A stretch of 43,953 nt of DNA from Gammaproteobacteria bacterium (GTDB taxonomy: Bacteria; Pseudomonadota; Gammaproteobacteria; Magnimaribacterales; TMED112): the NCBI GenBank assembly GCA_002716745.1, contig PBBW01000005.1, positions 46,890 to 90,842 of the forward strand, given 5' to 3'. Numbering within the stretch: position 1 is the stretch's first letter; each line of letters opens with the position of its first letter. Position numbers and translations under genes: made by a program. Positions 1 through 7,721 of the stretch are shown one piece after another. The notes under the pieces are model-generated. The model made no database searches. It was given only the letters and a program-made list of their open reading frames with translations, and was not told the DNA's origin.

Positions 1-1008
1 GACTTAAAAATTAATAAGCCAATTCTGGAGCTCGATTCGAGTAATGCTAAAAATGTAGAAAATGTATTAGGAAAAACTAAAATGCTTTTAACTACTGTTG
101 GCCCTTATCAGTTACATGGAAATGAAATAATTTCTACATGTTGCAAACTGGGTGTTCATTATGTTGATTTATGCGGTGAACCCGGATGGATGTTTGAGAT
201 GCAAAAATATAATGAAGATGCTAAAAATAGTGGGGCTATTATTGTCCATAGCTGTGGTTTTGATTCGATACCTTCAGATTGTGGAGTCTATTTCTTACAG
301 AAAAAAGCAATTGAAAAATTTCAAAAACCTTTAAGTCAAATTAAATGTAGAGTCAGAAAAATGAAAGGCGAGTTTTCAGGCGGAACAGCAGCATCTCTTA
401 AGGCCACTCTACATGCAATGCGAAAAAATCCGGATTTATTTAATACATTAATTAATCCTTTCGCCTTATGTGAGGGGTTCAACGGACCGACTCAGCCCAC
501 TGATCATAAAATGTATTTTGATGAGGTGCTTCATGATTGGGTTTCTCCTTTCGTAATGGCAGCTATAAATACTAAAAATGTCCATAGAACAAATTTTATG
601 CTTGGCCATTTATATGGAGAACATTTCTTATATGATGAAATGGTCTCATGCGGTAGTGGTGATGAAGGGAAGGCTCGTGCAGAGGCAATGTCTTCACATA
701 ACCCCCTAATTGGTAAAGATGTTCCAAAACCAGGTGAAGGCCCATCGAGAGAATCAAGAGAATCTGGCTCTTACGATATGTTGTTTGCGGGAGTCGAAAA
801 TAACAAAGTCATAATCCAAGCCTCAGTGAAAGGTGAGGGTGATCCAGGGTATCTTTCAACCTCAAAAATGATAGTGGAGAGCGCTTTATGCATACTACTT
901 GATTGTGAAGATTTAAATGGCGGAATTTTTACGACAATCCCAGCAATGGGAGATAAATTAATTTCAAGATTAGAAAGTAATGAAGTTATGAAATTTAGCT
1001 TAGAGTAA
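1..1008 (+). CDS. Saccharopine dehydrogenase-like oxidoreductase (5' end outside window)
   Basis: The reading frame is open from the first base of the window, so the N-terminus lies upstream and the ATG at 82 is internal. The visible part contains TTVGPYQLHG and the DLCGEPGWM and HSCGFDSIPSD segments, typical of the saccharopine dehydrogenase-like / trans-acting enoyl reductase group (COG3268-like). These are NAD(P)-dependent proteins, often of unknown substrate. The N-terminal Rossmann glycine motif is missing only because the window starts too late. The next gene starts 6 bp after the stop, so the two are probably co-transcribed. The family is fairly clear; the substrate cannot be told. Confidence 0.8.
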   Translation, partial: DLKINKPILELDSSNAKNVENVLGKTKMLLTTVGPYQLHGNEIISTCCKLGVHYVDLCGEPGWMFEMQKYNEDAKNSGAIIVHSCGFDSIPSDCGVYFLQKKAIEKFQKPLSQIKCRVRKMKGEFSGGTAASLKATLHAMRKNPDLFNTLINPFALCEGFNGPTQPTDHKMYFDEVLHDWVSPFVMAAINTKNVHRTNFMLGHLYGEHFLYDEMVSCGSGDEGKARAEAMSSHNPLIGKDVPKPGEGPSRESRESGSYDMLFAGVENNKVIIQASVKGEGDPGYLSTSKMIVESALCILLDCEDLNGGIFTTIPAMGDKLISRLESNEVMKFSLE

Positions 1009-1014
1009 ATAGTA

Positions 1015-1605
1015 ATGAAGATTGAATTTATTTTTGATTTTGCAAGCCCCAATGTTTATCTTGCCAATAAGGTCTTGCCAGAATTTATAGAAAAACATAA
1101 TGTTTCTTTTGAATATAACGTTTGCTTATTGGGTGGGATTTTCAAGCTAGCAAATAATCAGCCTCCATTAATTGCAGCACAAGATATTCCAAACAAAACC
1201 GATTATTTTATGAATGAAATTTCTAGATTTGTAGATTTTCATAAAATCAAAGAATTTAAGATGAACCCATTTTTCCCTGTAAATACTGTAATGATGCAAA
1301 GAGGTCTTATATATGCCTCCAAGCAAGGCAATCAAGAAAGATACATTGAAGTTGTAATGAGAGGTCTGTGGGAAGAGGAAAAAAACCTTGGAGATCATGA
1401 GGTATTATCAAGTCACCTAACTTCCAATGGTTTGAATGGTACTGAGATCATTGAACATGCAGTGGATCAAGAAGTAAAGGATGAGCTATTCGCAAATACT
1501 GAGAATGCAGTAAAAAGAGGTGTCTTTGGCGCACCTACATTTTTTATTGGTGAACATATGTTCTTTGGTAAAGAGGCAATTAGAGAAATGCCTGATTATT
1601 TGTAG
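1015..1605 (+). CDS. 2-hydroxychromene-2-carboxylate isomerase / DsbA-like (kappa GST) protein
   Basis: This 196-residue protein has the DsbA-like thioredoxin fold of kappa-class glutathione transferases and 2-hydroxychromene-2-carboxylate isomerases. The N-terminal FDFASPNVYLA segment places Ser11 where DsbA has its CxxC cysteine, the usual mark of the isomerase/GST branch. The C-terminal GVFGAPTFFIGEHMFFG segment carries the cis-proline loop (APTF) and matches the family. The length is normal. It lies 6 bp after the preceding oxidoreductase, and its 3' end overlaps the convergent amidohydrolase gene by 10 bp. The true substrate is unknown; many members are not aromatic-degradation enzymes. 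Confidence 0.85.
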   Translation: MKIEFIFDFASPNVYLANKVLPEFIEKHNVSFEYNVCLLGGIFKLANNQPPLIAAQDIPNKTDYFMNEISRFVDFHKIKEFKMNPFFPVNTVMMQRGLIYASKQGNQERYIEVVMRGLWEEEKNLGDHEVLSSHLTSNGLNGTEIIEHAVDQEVKDELFANTENAVKRGVFGAPTFFIGEHMFFGKEAIREMPDYL

Positions 1606-3164
1606 CCAGGACCATGTAAAACTTTTCCAGGTTTAGCTCCTGTGTGGTTACCGCCTTCAACAACTACGATGCCATTCACTAAAACAAACTCTACTCCATT
1701 TGAATACTGATGCGGGTTCTGAAAAGTAGCATTATCTGAAATCGTTTTTTCATTAAAAATTACAATATCTGCATAATAACCCTCTTTAATTAGGCCTCTT
1801 TCTTTAATTGATAGTACTTTTGCAGGCAATGAAGTCATCTTTCTAATGGCTTCAGGAAGGCTAATTATATTTTGCTCTCTTACATATTTCGCCAAAACTC
1901 GCGGATACGTTCCATATGATCTAGGATGAGGTTTACCCTCACCAAAAATCATCATTGGTCCATCTGAAGCAATTGAAGCTCGAGGATGTCGCATTATATT
2001 TTTAACATCCTCATCACTTATAGCATGGAATACTGCTCGAGCATTTCCTTGTTTATAGATCTTAAACACAGTTTCCGCAGCGTTCTCAGCAGAGGGTTCT
2101 AGGCCATAAGAAATTGTAATTTCTGCAAGATTTTTTCCTTCAAGGCTGGTATCCCATTTTGCTTCAGATATTACAACATTTTTAGGATCACCACCTCCAC
2201 GATCAAATAGGATTCTTTCAATGATTTCCTCTTTTATTTTTGCTCTTATTTCAGAATCCTCTATTCTTTGTAGCAGCATCTCTCTACCACCAGCTTGTGC
2301 CCATTGAGGTATAAGTGCGCGTAGACTTGTTTGTGAGGCTGTATAAGGATATTGATCCAGATAAACATCAAAACCTTCATTGACTGCAGCGTCTACCAAC
2401 TTAAGTGTTTCTTTGGAAAGCCCCCAATTGCTTTTTCCGATAACCTTATGGTGAGTTATCACTGCTGGAAGTTCCGCAAGCTTTCCAATATCAATTGTCT
2501 CATTTACAGATTCAATTATCAGTGCTGCTTCATCCCTCATGTGCGAAATATAGATACCTCCATATTTCGATGCTACTTTAGCCAATTCTACTACTTCATT
2601 TTTAGTGCTAAAGCTTCCTGGAACATAGAAAAGTCCCGAAGACAACCCTAATGCCCCGTCTTTCATCGCTTGATCAACAATAGAAATCATTTGTTCTAAT
2701 TCTTGTGTTGTAGGTGCACGATTCTCAAGACCCATTACTTCCCTTCTAACAGTTCCCTGCCCTACGAAAACTGCCCAGTTGGGAGAAATTTTAGTTGAAG
2801 AGATTTTTTCATAATGCTCTCCAATAGGCAGTGGAGAAGAGCCATCATTACCATCAGTTAATGTGGTAACCCCTTGAAACAAAAAAGCTTCAGCAGTAGG
2901 CACATCAAAGATTCCTCTTACCGCATGTGTATGCATATCGATGAAACCTGGAGAAACTATTAGGCCTTTTGCATTAATTATCTTTAAAGCTGAACCTTTT
3001 AAATCTCCAACATTAATAATCTTATCGTTTTTAACACCCACAGAAGCAAAAATTGGATCTCTGCCAGAACCATCAACCACTTTCCCATTAATAATTAAGA
3101 CGTCGTACTCTGGCTCGTAGGTGCAGCCAACCAAGAAAAGGAGAAGTATAAAAAAACTACGCAT
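1596..3164 (-). CDS. Lipoprotein N-acyl-D-amino-acid deacylase-type amidohydrolase
   Basis: This 522-residue metal-dependent amidohydrolase has a lipoprotein signal ending in LVGC (Cys14), so it is probably anchored in the envelope facing the periplasm. An N-terminal composite beta-sandwich (about residues 20-70) leads into GFIDMHTH with metal ligands His78 and His80. Later motifs include ITHHKVIG, AVFHAISDEDV and ASIASDGPMM, and the C-terminal GYYADIVIFN segment is typical of D-aminoacylase and N-acyl-D-glutamate/aspartate deacylases. Such enzymes release D-amino acids from N-acyl forms. The exact substrate is uncertain. It is divergent from the sugar dehydrogenase gene, with 29 bp between the starts. 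Confidence 0.85.
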   Translation of the reverse strand: MRSFFILLLFLVGCTYEPEYDVLIINGKVVDGSGRDPIFASVGVKNDKIINVGDLKGSALKIINAKGLIVSPGFIDMHTHAVRGIFDVPTAEAFLFQGVTTLTDGNDGSSPLPIGEHYEKISSTKISPNWAVFVGQGTVRREVMGLENRAPTTQELEQMISIVDQAMKDGALGLSSGLFYVPGSFSTKNEVVELAKVASKYGGIYISHMRDEAALIIESVNETIDIGKLAELPAVITHHKVIGKSNWGLSKETLKLVDAAVNEGFDVYLDQYPYTASQTSLRALIPQWAQAGGREMLLQRIEDSEIRAKIKEEIIERILFDRGGGDPKNVVISEAKWDTSLEGKNLAEITISYGLEPSAENAAETVFKIYKQGNARAVFHAISDEDVKNIMRHPRASIASDGPMMIFGEGKPHPRSYGTYPRVLAKYVREQNIISLPEAIRKMTSLPAKVLSIKERGLIKEGYYADIVIFNEKTISDNATFQNPHQYSNGVEFVLVNGIVVVEGGNHTGAKPGKVLHGPGYK

Positions 3165-3174
3165 TACTTAATAG

Positions 3175-3187
3175 ATTATATTAGAAT
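3175..3187. promoter_or_regulatory. Overlapping divergent -10 elements
   Basis: The 29-bp gap between the divergent starts at 3164 and 3194 contains TATAAT on the minus strand (3180-3175) and TAGAAT on the plus strand (3182-3187). The plus hexamer ends 6 nt before the ATG at 3194, so that transcript would be leaderless. The minus leader would be only a few bases. Neither gene has a convincing Shine-Dalgarno. AT-richness makes chance hexamers common, so confidence is moderate. Confidence 0.4.
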
Positions 3188-3193
3188 TTAAAC

Positions 3194-4312
3194 ATGAATT
3201 TCTGCTTAAAAACTTCAATACTATTTTTACTATTTATTTCATATCTTTCAAAAGCATATGAATTTAATTTTAGACAAGTTGGCGGGGAGTTTAATGACCC
3301 TTGGAGCTTAGCTTTTTTAGACAATGATAAATTTATTCTTTCAGAACTTTCTGGGAAACTAAAACTCGTATCTTTAGAGACGGGTGACGTTCTATATGAG
3401 ATTGAAGGAGTACCTGAGGTTCTTTATGAGGGCCAAGGTGGATTGTCAGAGATAGTTTTAGATCCAAATTTCCTAGAAAACAAAAAGATTTATATTTCTT
3501 ATTCAGCCCGAATTGTAGATGATGGGCAAAAGGTCGATAAATTATTCAGCCCGAAAAATACATTGTATGTAGCATCAGCTATTCTTCAGGAAAATAGACT
3601 AGAAGATTTGAATGTAATTTTCAAAGCAAAAGCTGAAAGAGAGGCACCTGCTCACTATGGGGGAAAAATTGGTTTCCTATCAGATGGAAGTTTAATTATT
3701 ACAAGCGGCGATGGCTATAATAACAAAGAAGATGCTCAGCTACTTGATAATCATTTTGGAAAAATAATTAGAATATATTCGGACGGTTCAATTCCAAATG
3801 ACAACCCTTTTATAGGCGATACTAATGCATTGCCAGAAATCTATTCCTATGGCCACAGGAATATGCAAGGTTTGGTAATAAAAGACGACATAATTTATGA
3901 GAATGAACATGGTCCAAAGGGTGGCGACGAATTTAATATAGTTGAGCCTGGTAAAAACTATGGTTGGCCTGCAATTTGTTATTGTGTAGATTACAGCGGT
4001 GCTCAAATAACACCATTCACGGAACTGGAGGGCATGGAACAGCCTCTTACTTATTGGAGGCCTTCAATTGCGCCTTCTGGAATGATGCTCTACAGTGGAA
4101 AAAAATTTAAAACCTGGAAAAACTCATTTTTTATCTCCGCTTTATCAGGGAAAATTTTGAGCAGAGTAACTTTAGTTGACAATAAAGTCGAAGAACAAAT
4201 ACTCCTCAAAGATTTTAATGAAAGACTAAGAAATGTTTATGAGACTCCTGAGGGTAATATTTTAATATTGACTGATGGCCCAGGCGGTAAAATTTTTGAG
4301 CTTTCCCCATAA
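3194..4312 (+). CDS. PQQ-dependent sugar (aldose) dehydrogenase, secreted
   Basis: This 372-residue protein has a signal peptide (residues 1 to about 21, ending SKA) followed by a six-bladed propeller of the glucose/sorbosone dehydrogenase family (YliI/soluble GDH-like). The motifs in order are DPWSLAFLD, GGLSEIVLDPNF, HYGGKIGF, ITSGDG, GKIIRIYSDG, YSYGHRNMQGL, ENEHGPKGGDE and NYGWP. The His of HYGG and the Gly-His-Arg-Asn block belong to the PQQ and substrate site of this family. It would oxidise aldoses in the periplasm with pyrroloquinoline quinone. The next gene follows 6 bp downstream. The sugar specificity is unknown. Confidence 0.9.
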   Translation: MNFCLKTSILFLLFISYLSKAYEFNFRQVGGEFNDPWSLAFLDNDKFILSELSGKLKLVSLETGDVLYEIEGVPEVLYEGQGGLSEIVLDPNFLENKKIYISYSARIVDDGQKVDKLFSPKNTLYVASAILQENRLEDLNVIFKAKAEREAPAHYGGKIGFLSDGSLIITSGDGYNNKEDAQLLDNHFGKIIRIYSDGSIPNDNPFIGDTNALPEIYSYGHRNMQGLVIKDDIIYENEHGPKGGDEFNIVEPGKNYGWPAICYCVDYSGAQITPFTELEGMEQPLTYWRPSIAPSGMMLYSGKKFKTWKNSFFISALSGKILSRVTLVDNKVEEQILLKDFNERLRNVYETPEGNILILTDGPGGKIFELSP

Positions 4313-4318
4313 ACTTAA

Positions 4319-4840
4319 ATGCGAATAATTCGTTTTTTAATTTATTTAGTAAGTACAATTGCTGCTGCAAGTTTACTATCCGCACCTATTAGCTCATTCT
4401 TTTCATTATATTGGGTAAGTGTAAACGTTAAAATAGTTTCATTTGACCAGATAATATATACGCTTCTTTCAGATATATTTAATTATGGACCCACACTTTT
4501 TTTGATTTACCTGATTGGTTTTTTTTCAGTATTCACGATTGCCATTCCAATTTTAAACTACCGTAAGATTCAATCACCAAGTGCTTTTGGATTGATGGGA
4601 ATTTTTTCAGTTATGCTTTCAATATTTTTAGTCCAAGAACTCATTGTTGGGACTAAAGTGATAAGTGGTTCTAGAACCTTTCTAGGGTTATTGCTTCACT
4701 ATTTTGCGGGATATCTGTCAGGATTGTTTTTCCATAGAATCCGAAGAAAACAGCTGACCAAAAAATTCATTTTAATATTTTCTACCATAGCTGTAATTTT
4801 TTTTACTGCTCCCACTATATTGGCATTCACTTTTAGTTAA
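4319..4840 (+). CDS. Unknown integral membrane protein
   Basis: I do not recognise this 173-residue protein. It has four hydrophobic segments, roughly residues 5-30, 58-80, 88-108 and 118-138 with a last one at 148-170, separated by short polar loops; the basic stretch HRIRRKQLTKK before the last segment is a likely cytoplasmic loop. No catalytic or binding motif is visible. It begins 6 bp after the sugar dehydrogenase stop, which suggests co-transcription, but nothing links its function to PQQ or sugar oxidation. Confidence 0.7.
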   Translation: MRIIRFLIYLVSTIAAASLLSAPISSFFSLYWVSVNVKIVSFDQIIYTLLSDIFNYGPTLFLIYLIGFFSVFTIAIPILNYRKIQSPSAFGLMGIFSVMLSIFLVQELIVGTKVISGSRTFLGLLLHYFAGYLSGLFFHRIRRKQLTKKFILIFSTIAVIFFTAPTILAFTFS

Positions 4841-4870
4841 AAAAACCAAATTATTAGGAGTAAATATATG

Positions 4871-4876
4871 TATAAT
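4871..4876 (+). promoter_or_regulatory. Candidate -10 element before the DJ-1/PfpI gene
   Basis: A perfect TATAAT ends 8 nt before the ATG at 4885, so transcription would start at or next to the start codon. No good -35 is seen. An AGGAG at 4856-4860 is spaced instead for an out-of-frame ATG at 4868 that opens a 13-codon reading frame ending at 4909. Confidence 0.4.
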
Positions 4877-4884
4877 TCCCTAAT

Positions 4885-5715
4885 ATGCGAATCGCACTTA
4901 GCTTATTAGGAATAATTGGTCTTTTAATATTATCTATACCTGCTGGAGTGCACCTTGCAGGTCTGCATCCTAAAAATACCCATGAATTCGACTTTAATTT
5001 TAAAGGGCAAAAAGCATTAATAATTGCAACAAATCATGGTGTATTAAATAAACCTGGTGAAGAAACTGGCAAAAGGACGGGATTATTTCTGTCCGAGCTA
5101 TCCATTCCTTATTTTCATTTTATTGAAGCAGGACTGGATGTTGAAATAGCGAGCATTGAAGGAGGAGACGTGCCATTAGAGCCAACCCCCTTCTTTATAA
5201 AAACACGCGAGGATAATGCTTTTGAATCAAACCCCTTAACCATGAATAAATTAAAAAATTCAAAAAAAATAGACAATTTAGATTTTACAGAATATTCAAT
5301 AATTTTTATTTCAGGTGGCTGGGGGGCTTCATATGATCTAGGCTACTCAGACTTGTTAGGACAAAAAATTACGGATGCTTACTACAATTCCGATGCTATT
5401 CTTGCTGGAATATGTCATGGGGTGTTAGGGTTTATAAGAGCAATGAAACCGAATGGAGATTTTCTTGTAGCAGGCAGAAAAATGACTGGAGTAACTGATA
5501 AGCAAGTAAAAGAACTTGGGATCTCTATAACTCCTATGCATCCTGAAACCGAACTAAAGAGGGTTGGTGTGACATTTAAAAGTCAAACAAATTTTAGAGA
5601 TATCTTTTCAAATTATACGGTAGTTGATGATGAGAAGAGGTTTGTTACGTCTCAAAATCAGAATGGCGGACATGATATTAGTTATACTATTCTTGAGCTC
5701 TTACAGGTTAAATAA
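4885..5715 (+). CDS. DJ-1/PfpI family type 1 glutamine amidotransferase-like protein
   Basis: This 276-residue protein has an N-terminal hydrophobic segment (residues 2-26; signal peptide or anchor) followed by a DJ-1/PfpI domain. The nucleophile elbow is AGICHGV with Cys177 followed by His178. A Glu (Glu71, in LSELSIPY) sits where DJ-1/Hsp31 proteins have their conserved acid, and ISGGWGA (about 142-148) matches the glycine-rich turn. Family members act as chaperones, deglycases/glyoxalases or peptidases; the activity here is unknown. The ATG at 4885 is the only sensible start, because upstream codons in frame hit a stop at 4873. Confidence 0.85.
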   Translation: MRIALSLLGIIGLLILSIPAGVHLAGLHPKNTHEFDFNFKGQKALIIATNHGVLNKPGEETGKRTGLFLSELSIPYFHFIEAGLDVEIASIEGGDVPLEPTPFFIKTREDNAFESNPLTMNKLKNSKKIDNLDFTEYSIIFISGGWGASYDLGYSDLLGQKITDAYYNSDAILAGICHGVLGFIRAMKPNGDFLVAGRKMTGVTDKQVKELGISITPMHPETELKRVGVTFKSQTNFRDIFSNYTVVDDEKRFVTSQNQNGGHDISYTILELLQVK

Positions 5716-5749
5716 TTAAAAAAAGAATACTAAATTTTTGATATGAGCA

Positions 5750-5755
5750 TATAAT
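5750..5755 (+). promoter_or_regulatory. Candidate -10 for tRNA-Ile
   Basis: A perfect TATAAT ends 12 nt before the mature 5' end of tRNA-Ile, giving a predicted start a few bases upstream of the tRNA. No clear -35 is seen. The same transcript may continue into the phosphatase gene that follows. Confidence 0.45.
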
Positions 5756-5767
5756 AACTGATTCTTT

Positions 5768-5844
<77 letters not shown>

Positions 5845-5855
5845 TTAGAGTAAAT

Positions 5856-7412
5856 ATGAAAAAATTTATCTTAATTTTTTTTAGTTGGCTAAGTCTCATG
5901 GTGTTTTCTCACGATGCCTGGAAAGCCATAAAATTATCCGAAGAAATTGCTCATGCTCCATCAGTTCTTCCAGACAGAGTTGTACTTACATGGAACGATA
6001 ATCCAGCAACTACTCAGTCAGTTTCTTGGCGGACCGATACCTCTGTTATTAATGGCTATGCTCAAGTTGGGCTTGCTAATGCGAGTGGCAGGACAATGAA
6101 AACCTCAGAATTGAAAGCAGTAACAACACCATTTAAAAGTGATATTAACGATGCACATTATCACAATGTAAATTTTACAAACCTTAAGCCTAATACTTTA
6201 TATGCCTACCGAGTTGGTGATGGCGAGAACTGGACAGAATATTATCATTTCAAAACCGCAAACCTTAAACCAGAACCATTTAGTTTTATTTACTTTGGAG
6301 ATGCGCAAAATGAAGTCAAAACTCATTGGTCAAGGGTTTTTAGAGAGGCGTTTCGTGATGCGCCTAGAGCTGCATTTACCTTACATGCTGGCGATCTTGT
6401 AGATGAACATTATATGGATGCTCAGTGGGGTGAATGGCATCAAGCCCCAGATTGGGTTAACGGAACAATACCTGTCATTGCCACACCTGGAAATCATGAA
6501 TACCTTGATGATTCTCAACGCAAGAGAATTTGGAAAACTAAAAAAGAAAAAGAAGTAAAAGTAAAAATAGATGAATACAAACTACATGCTCCGGGTATAT
6601 TTAAAATTACTGTGGAGGATGAGCTTGACCAGAGAGGCACTCTATTCATTAAAGAAAGTGGCCAGATTGAATCCATTGATTCTGGAATAGAATTAATAAC
6701 TGGTTTTTCTCAAGCTGAATTAAAAGATGCATTAATATTGGGAGGAGGTGCTCCTCTTTATGATCGTCTTCAAAACCCAACTGGAACACCAATTTTGAGT
6801 ACCCATTGGCGCCCGCAATTTTCCTTTCCAATACAAGACGTGCCAAAAGAAAGCTTAAAAGAAACGGTTTACTACATTGATTATCAAGGTGTAAGATTTA
6901 TTTCATTAGATTCTAATACTGAGCTTGAGGCACAAATCCCTTGGTTACAAAAAGTACTTGAACAGAACTCCAATAAATGGACAATCGTTACGTTTCATCA
7001 TCCAATGTATTCACCTGCATCAGATCGTGACAATATTGAGTTAAGACAAGCTTGGAAGCCACTTTTTGATAAATATAAAGTCGACTTAATATTAAGCGGG
7101 CATGACCATACTTATTCTAGAACTGGTCTTGTTGATACCAAGAATTTAAAGAATGTTCCGACTGGTTATCAGCAGGCTTATGACCCTAACATTGGAACTG
7201 TAAATGTTGTCTCTGTGAGTGGTCCTAAAATGTATGAAATCACTAAAGGTAAATATGCTAAAACTTTTGCAGAGAATAAACAGCTTTACCAAATAATCGA
7301 TGTAGAAAACGATGCTCTGAGATATAGGGCATTTACAGCGATAGGCGAGCTATACGATGAATTTGTCCTCAAGAAAGTTGTTGATAAGCCAAATATTCTG
7401 ATAGAAAAATAA
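5856..7412 (+). CDS. Purple-acid-phosphatase-like metallophosphoesterase, secreted
   Basis: This 518-residue protein has a signal peptide (1 to about 18), a fibronectin-III-like purple acid phosphatase N-domain (about 40-135), and a calcineurin-like phosphoesterase domain. The metal-site motifs in order are FGDAQ (Asp149), HAGDLVD (Asp180), PGNHEY (Asn213, His214), FHHPMYS (His381/382) and GHDHTYSR (His416, His418). It would hydrolyse phosphomonoesters or diesters in the periplasm or outside the cell. About 90 extra residues (about 225-312) sit between GNHE and the rest of the catalytic core. Its start is 11 nt after the tRNA-Ile CCA, without terminator or Shine-Dalgarno, so it may be read from the tRNA promoter. 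Confidence 0.9.
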   Translation: MKKFILIFFSWLSLMVFSHDAWKAIKLSEEIAHAPSVLPDRVVLTWNDNPATTQSVSWRTDTSVINGYAQVGLANASGRTMKTSELKAVTTPFKSDINDAHYHNVNFTNLKPNTLYAYRVGDGENWTEYYHFKTANLKPEPFSFIYFGDAQNEVKTHWSRVFREAFRDAPRAAFTLHAGDLVDEHYMDAQWGEWHQAPDWVNGTIPVIATPGNHEYLDDSQRKRIWKTKKEKEVKVKIDEYKLHAPGIFKITVEDELDQRGTLFIKESGQIESIDSGIELITGFSQAELKDALILGGGAPLYDRLQNPTGTPILSTHWRPQFSFPIQDVPKESLKETVYYIDYQGVRFISLDSNTELEAQIPWLQKVLEQNSNKWTIVTFHHPMYSPASDRDNIELRQAWKPLFDKYKVDLILSGHDHTYSRTGLVDTKNLKNVPTGYQQAYDPNIGTVNVVSVSGPKMYEITKGKYAKTFAENKQLYQIIDVENDALRYRAFTAIGELYDEFVLKKVVDKPNILIEK

Positions 7413-7478
7413 TCTTTATCTTAGGCTTAATATGTGCTGCGAATATATCTATCTACATTACTTCTTTATAATTATTTA

Positions 7479-7721
7479 ATGAATAAATACTGGCAAGAAA
7501 ATCTAAGAATAATATTTGCACTTCTATCGATCTGGTTTTTGGTTTCCTTTGGATTTGGAATAATTTTTTCTGAGTGGCTTGACCAGTTCAAAATTGGTGG
7601 TTTCAAGCTTGGATTTTGGTTTGCTCAGCAAGGCAGTATTTTTTTCTTTGTGATACTTATTTTCGTTTATGTCCATCTAATGAATAAATTAGATGAAAAA
7701 TATAAGGACAAGGAAAAATGA
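7479..7721 (+). CDS. DUF4212 small subunit of sodium:solute symporter
   Basis: This 80-residue protein has two hydrophobic helices (about 8-30 and 42-65) and the N-terminal NKYWQENLRII signature of DUF4212, the small partner encoded before symporters of the VC_2705 type. The ATG at 7479 is preferred over a GTG at 7434 because family members begin directly at the YW-ENLR segment. The 3' end overlaps the symporter by ATGA (7718-7721), indicating translational coupling and a two-subunit transporter. Confidence 0.88.
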   Translation: MNKYWQENLRIIFALLSIWFLVSFGFGIIFSEWLDQFKIGGFKLGFWFAQQGSIFFFVILIFVYVHLMNKLDEKYKDKEK

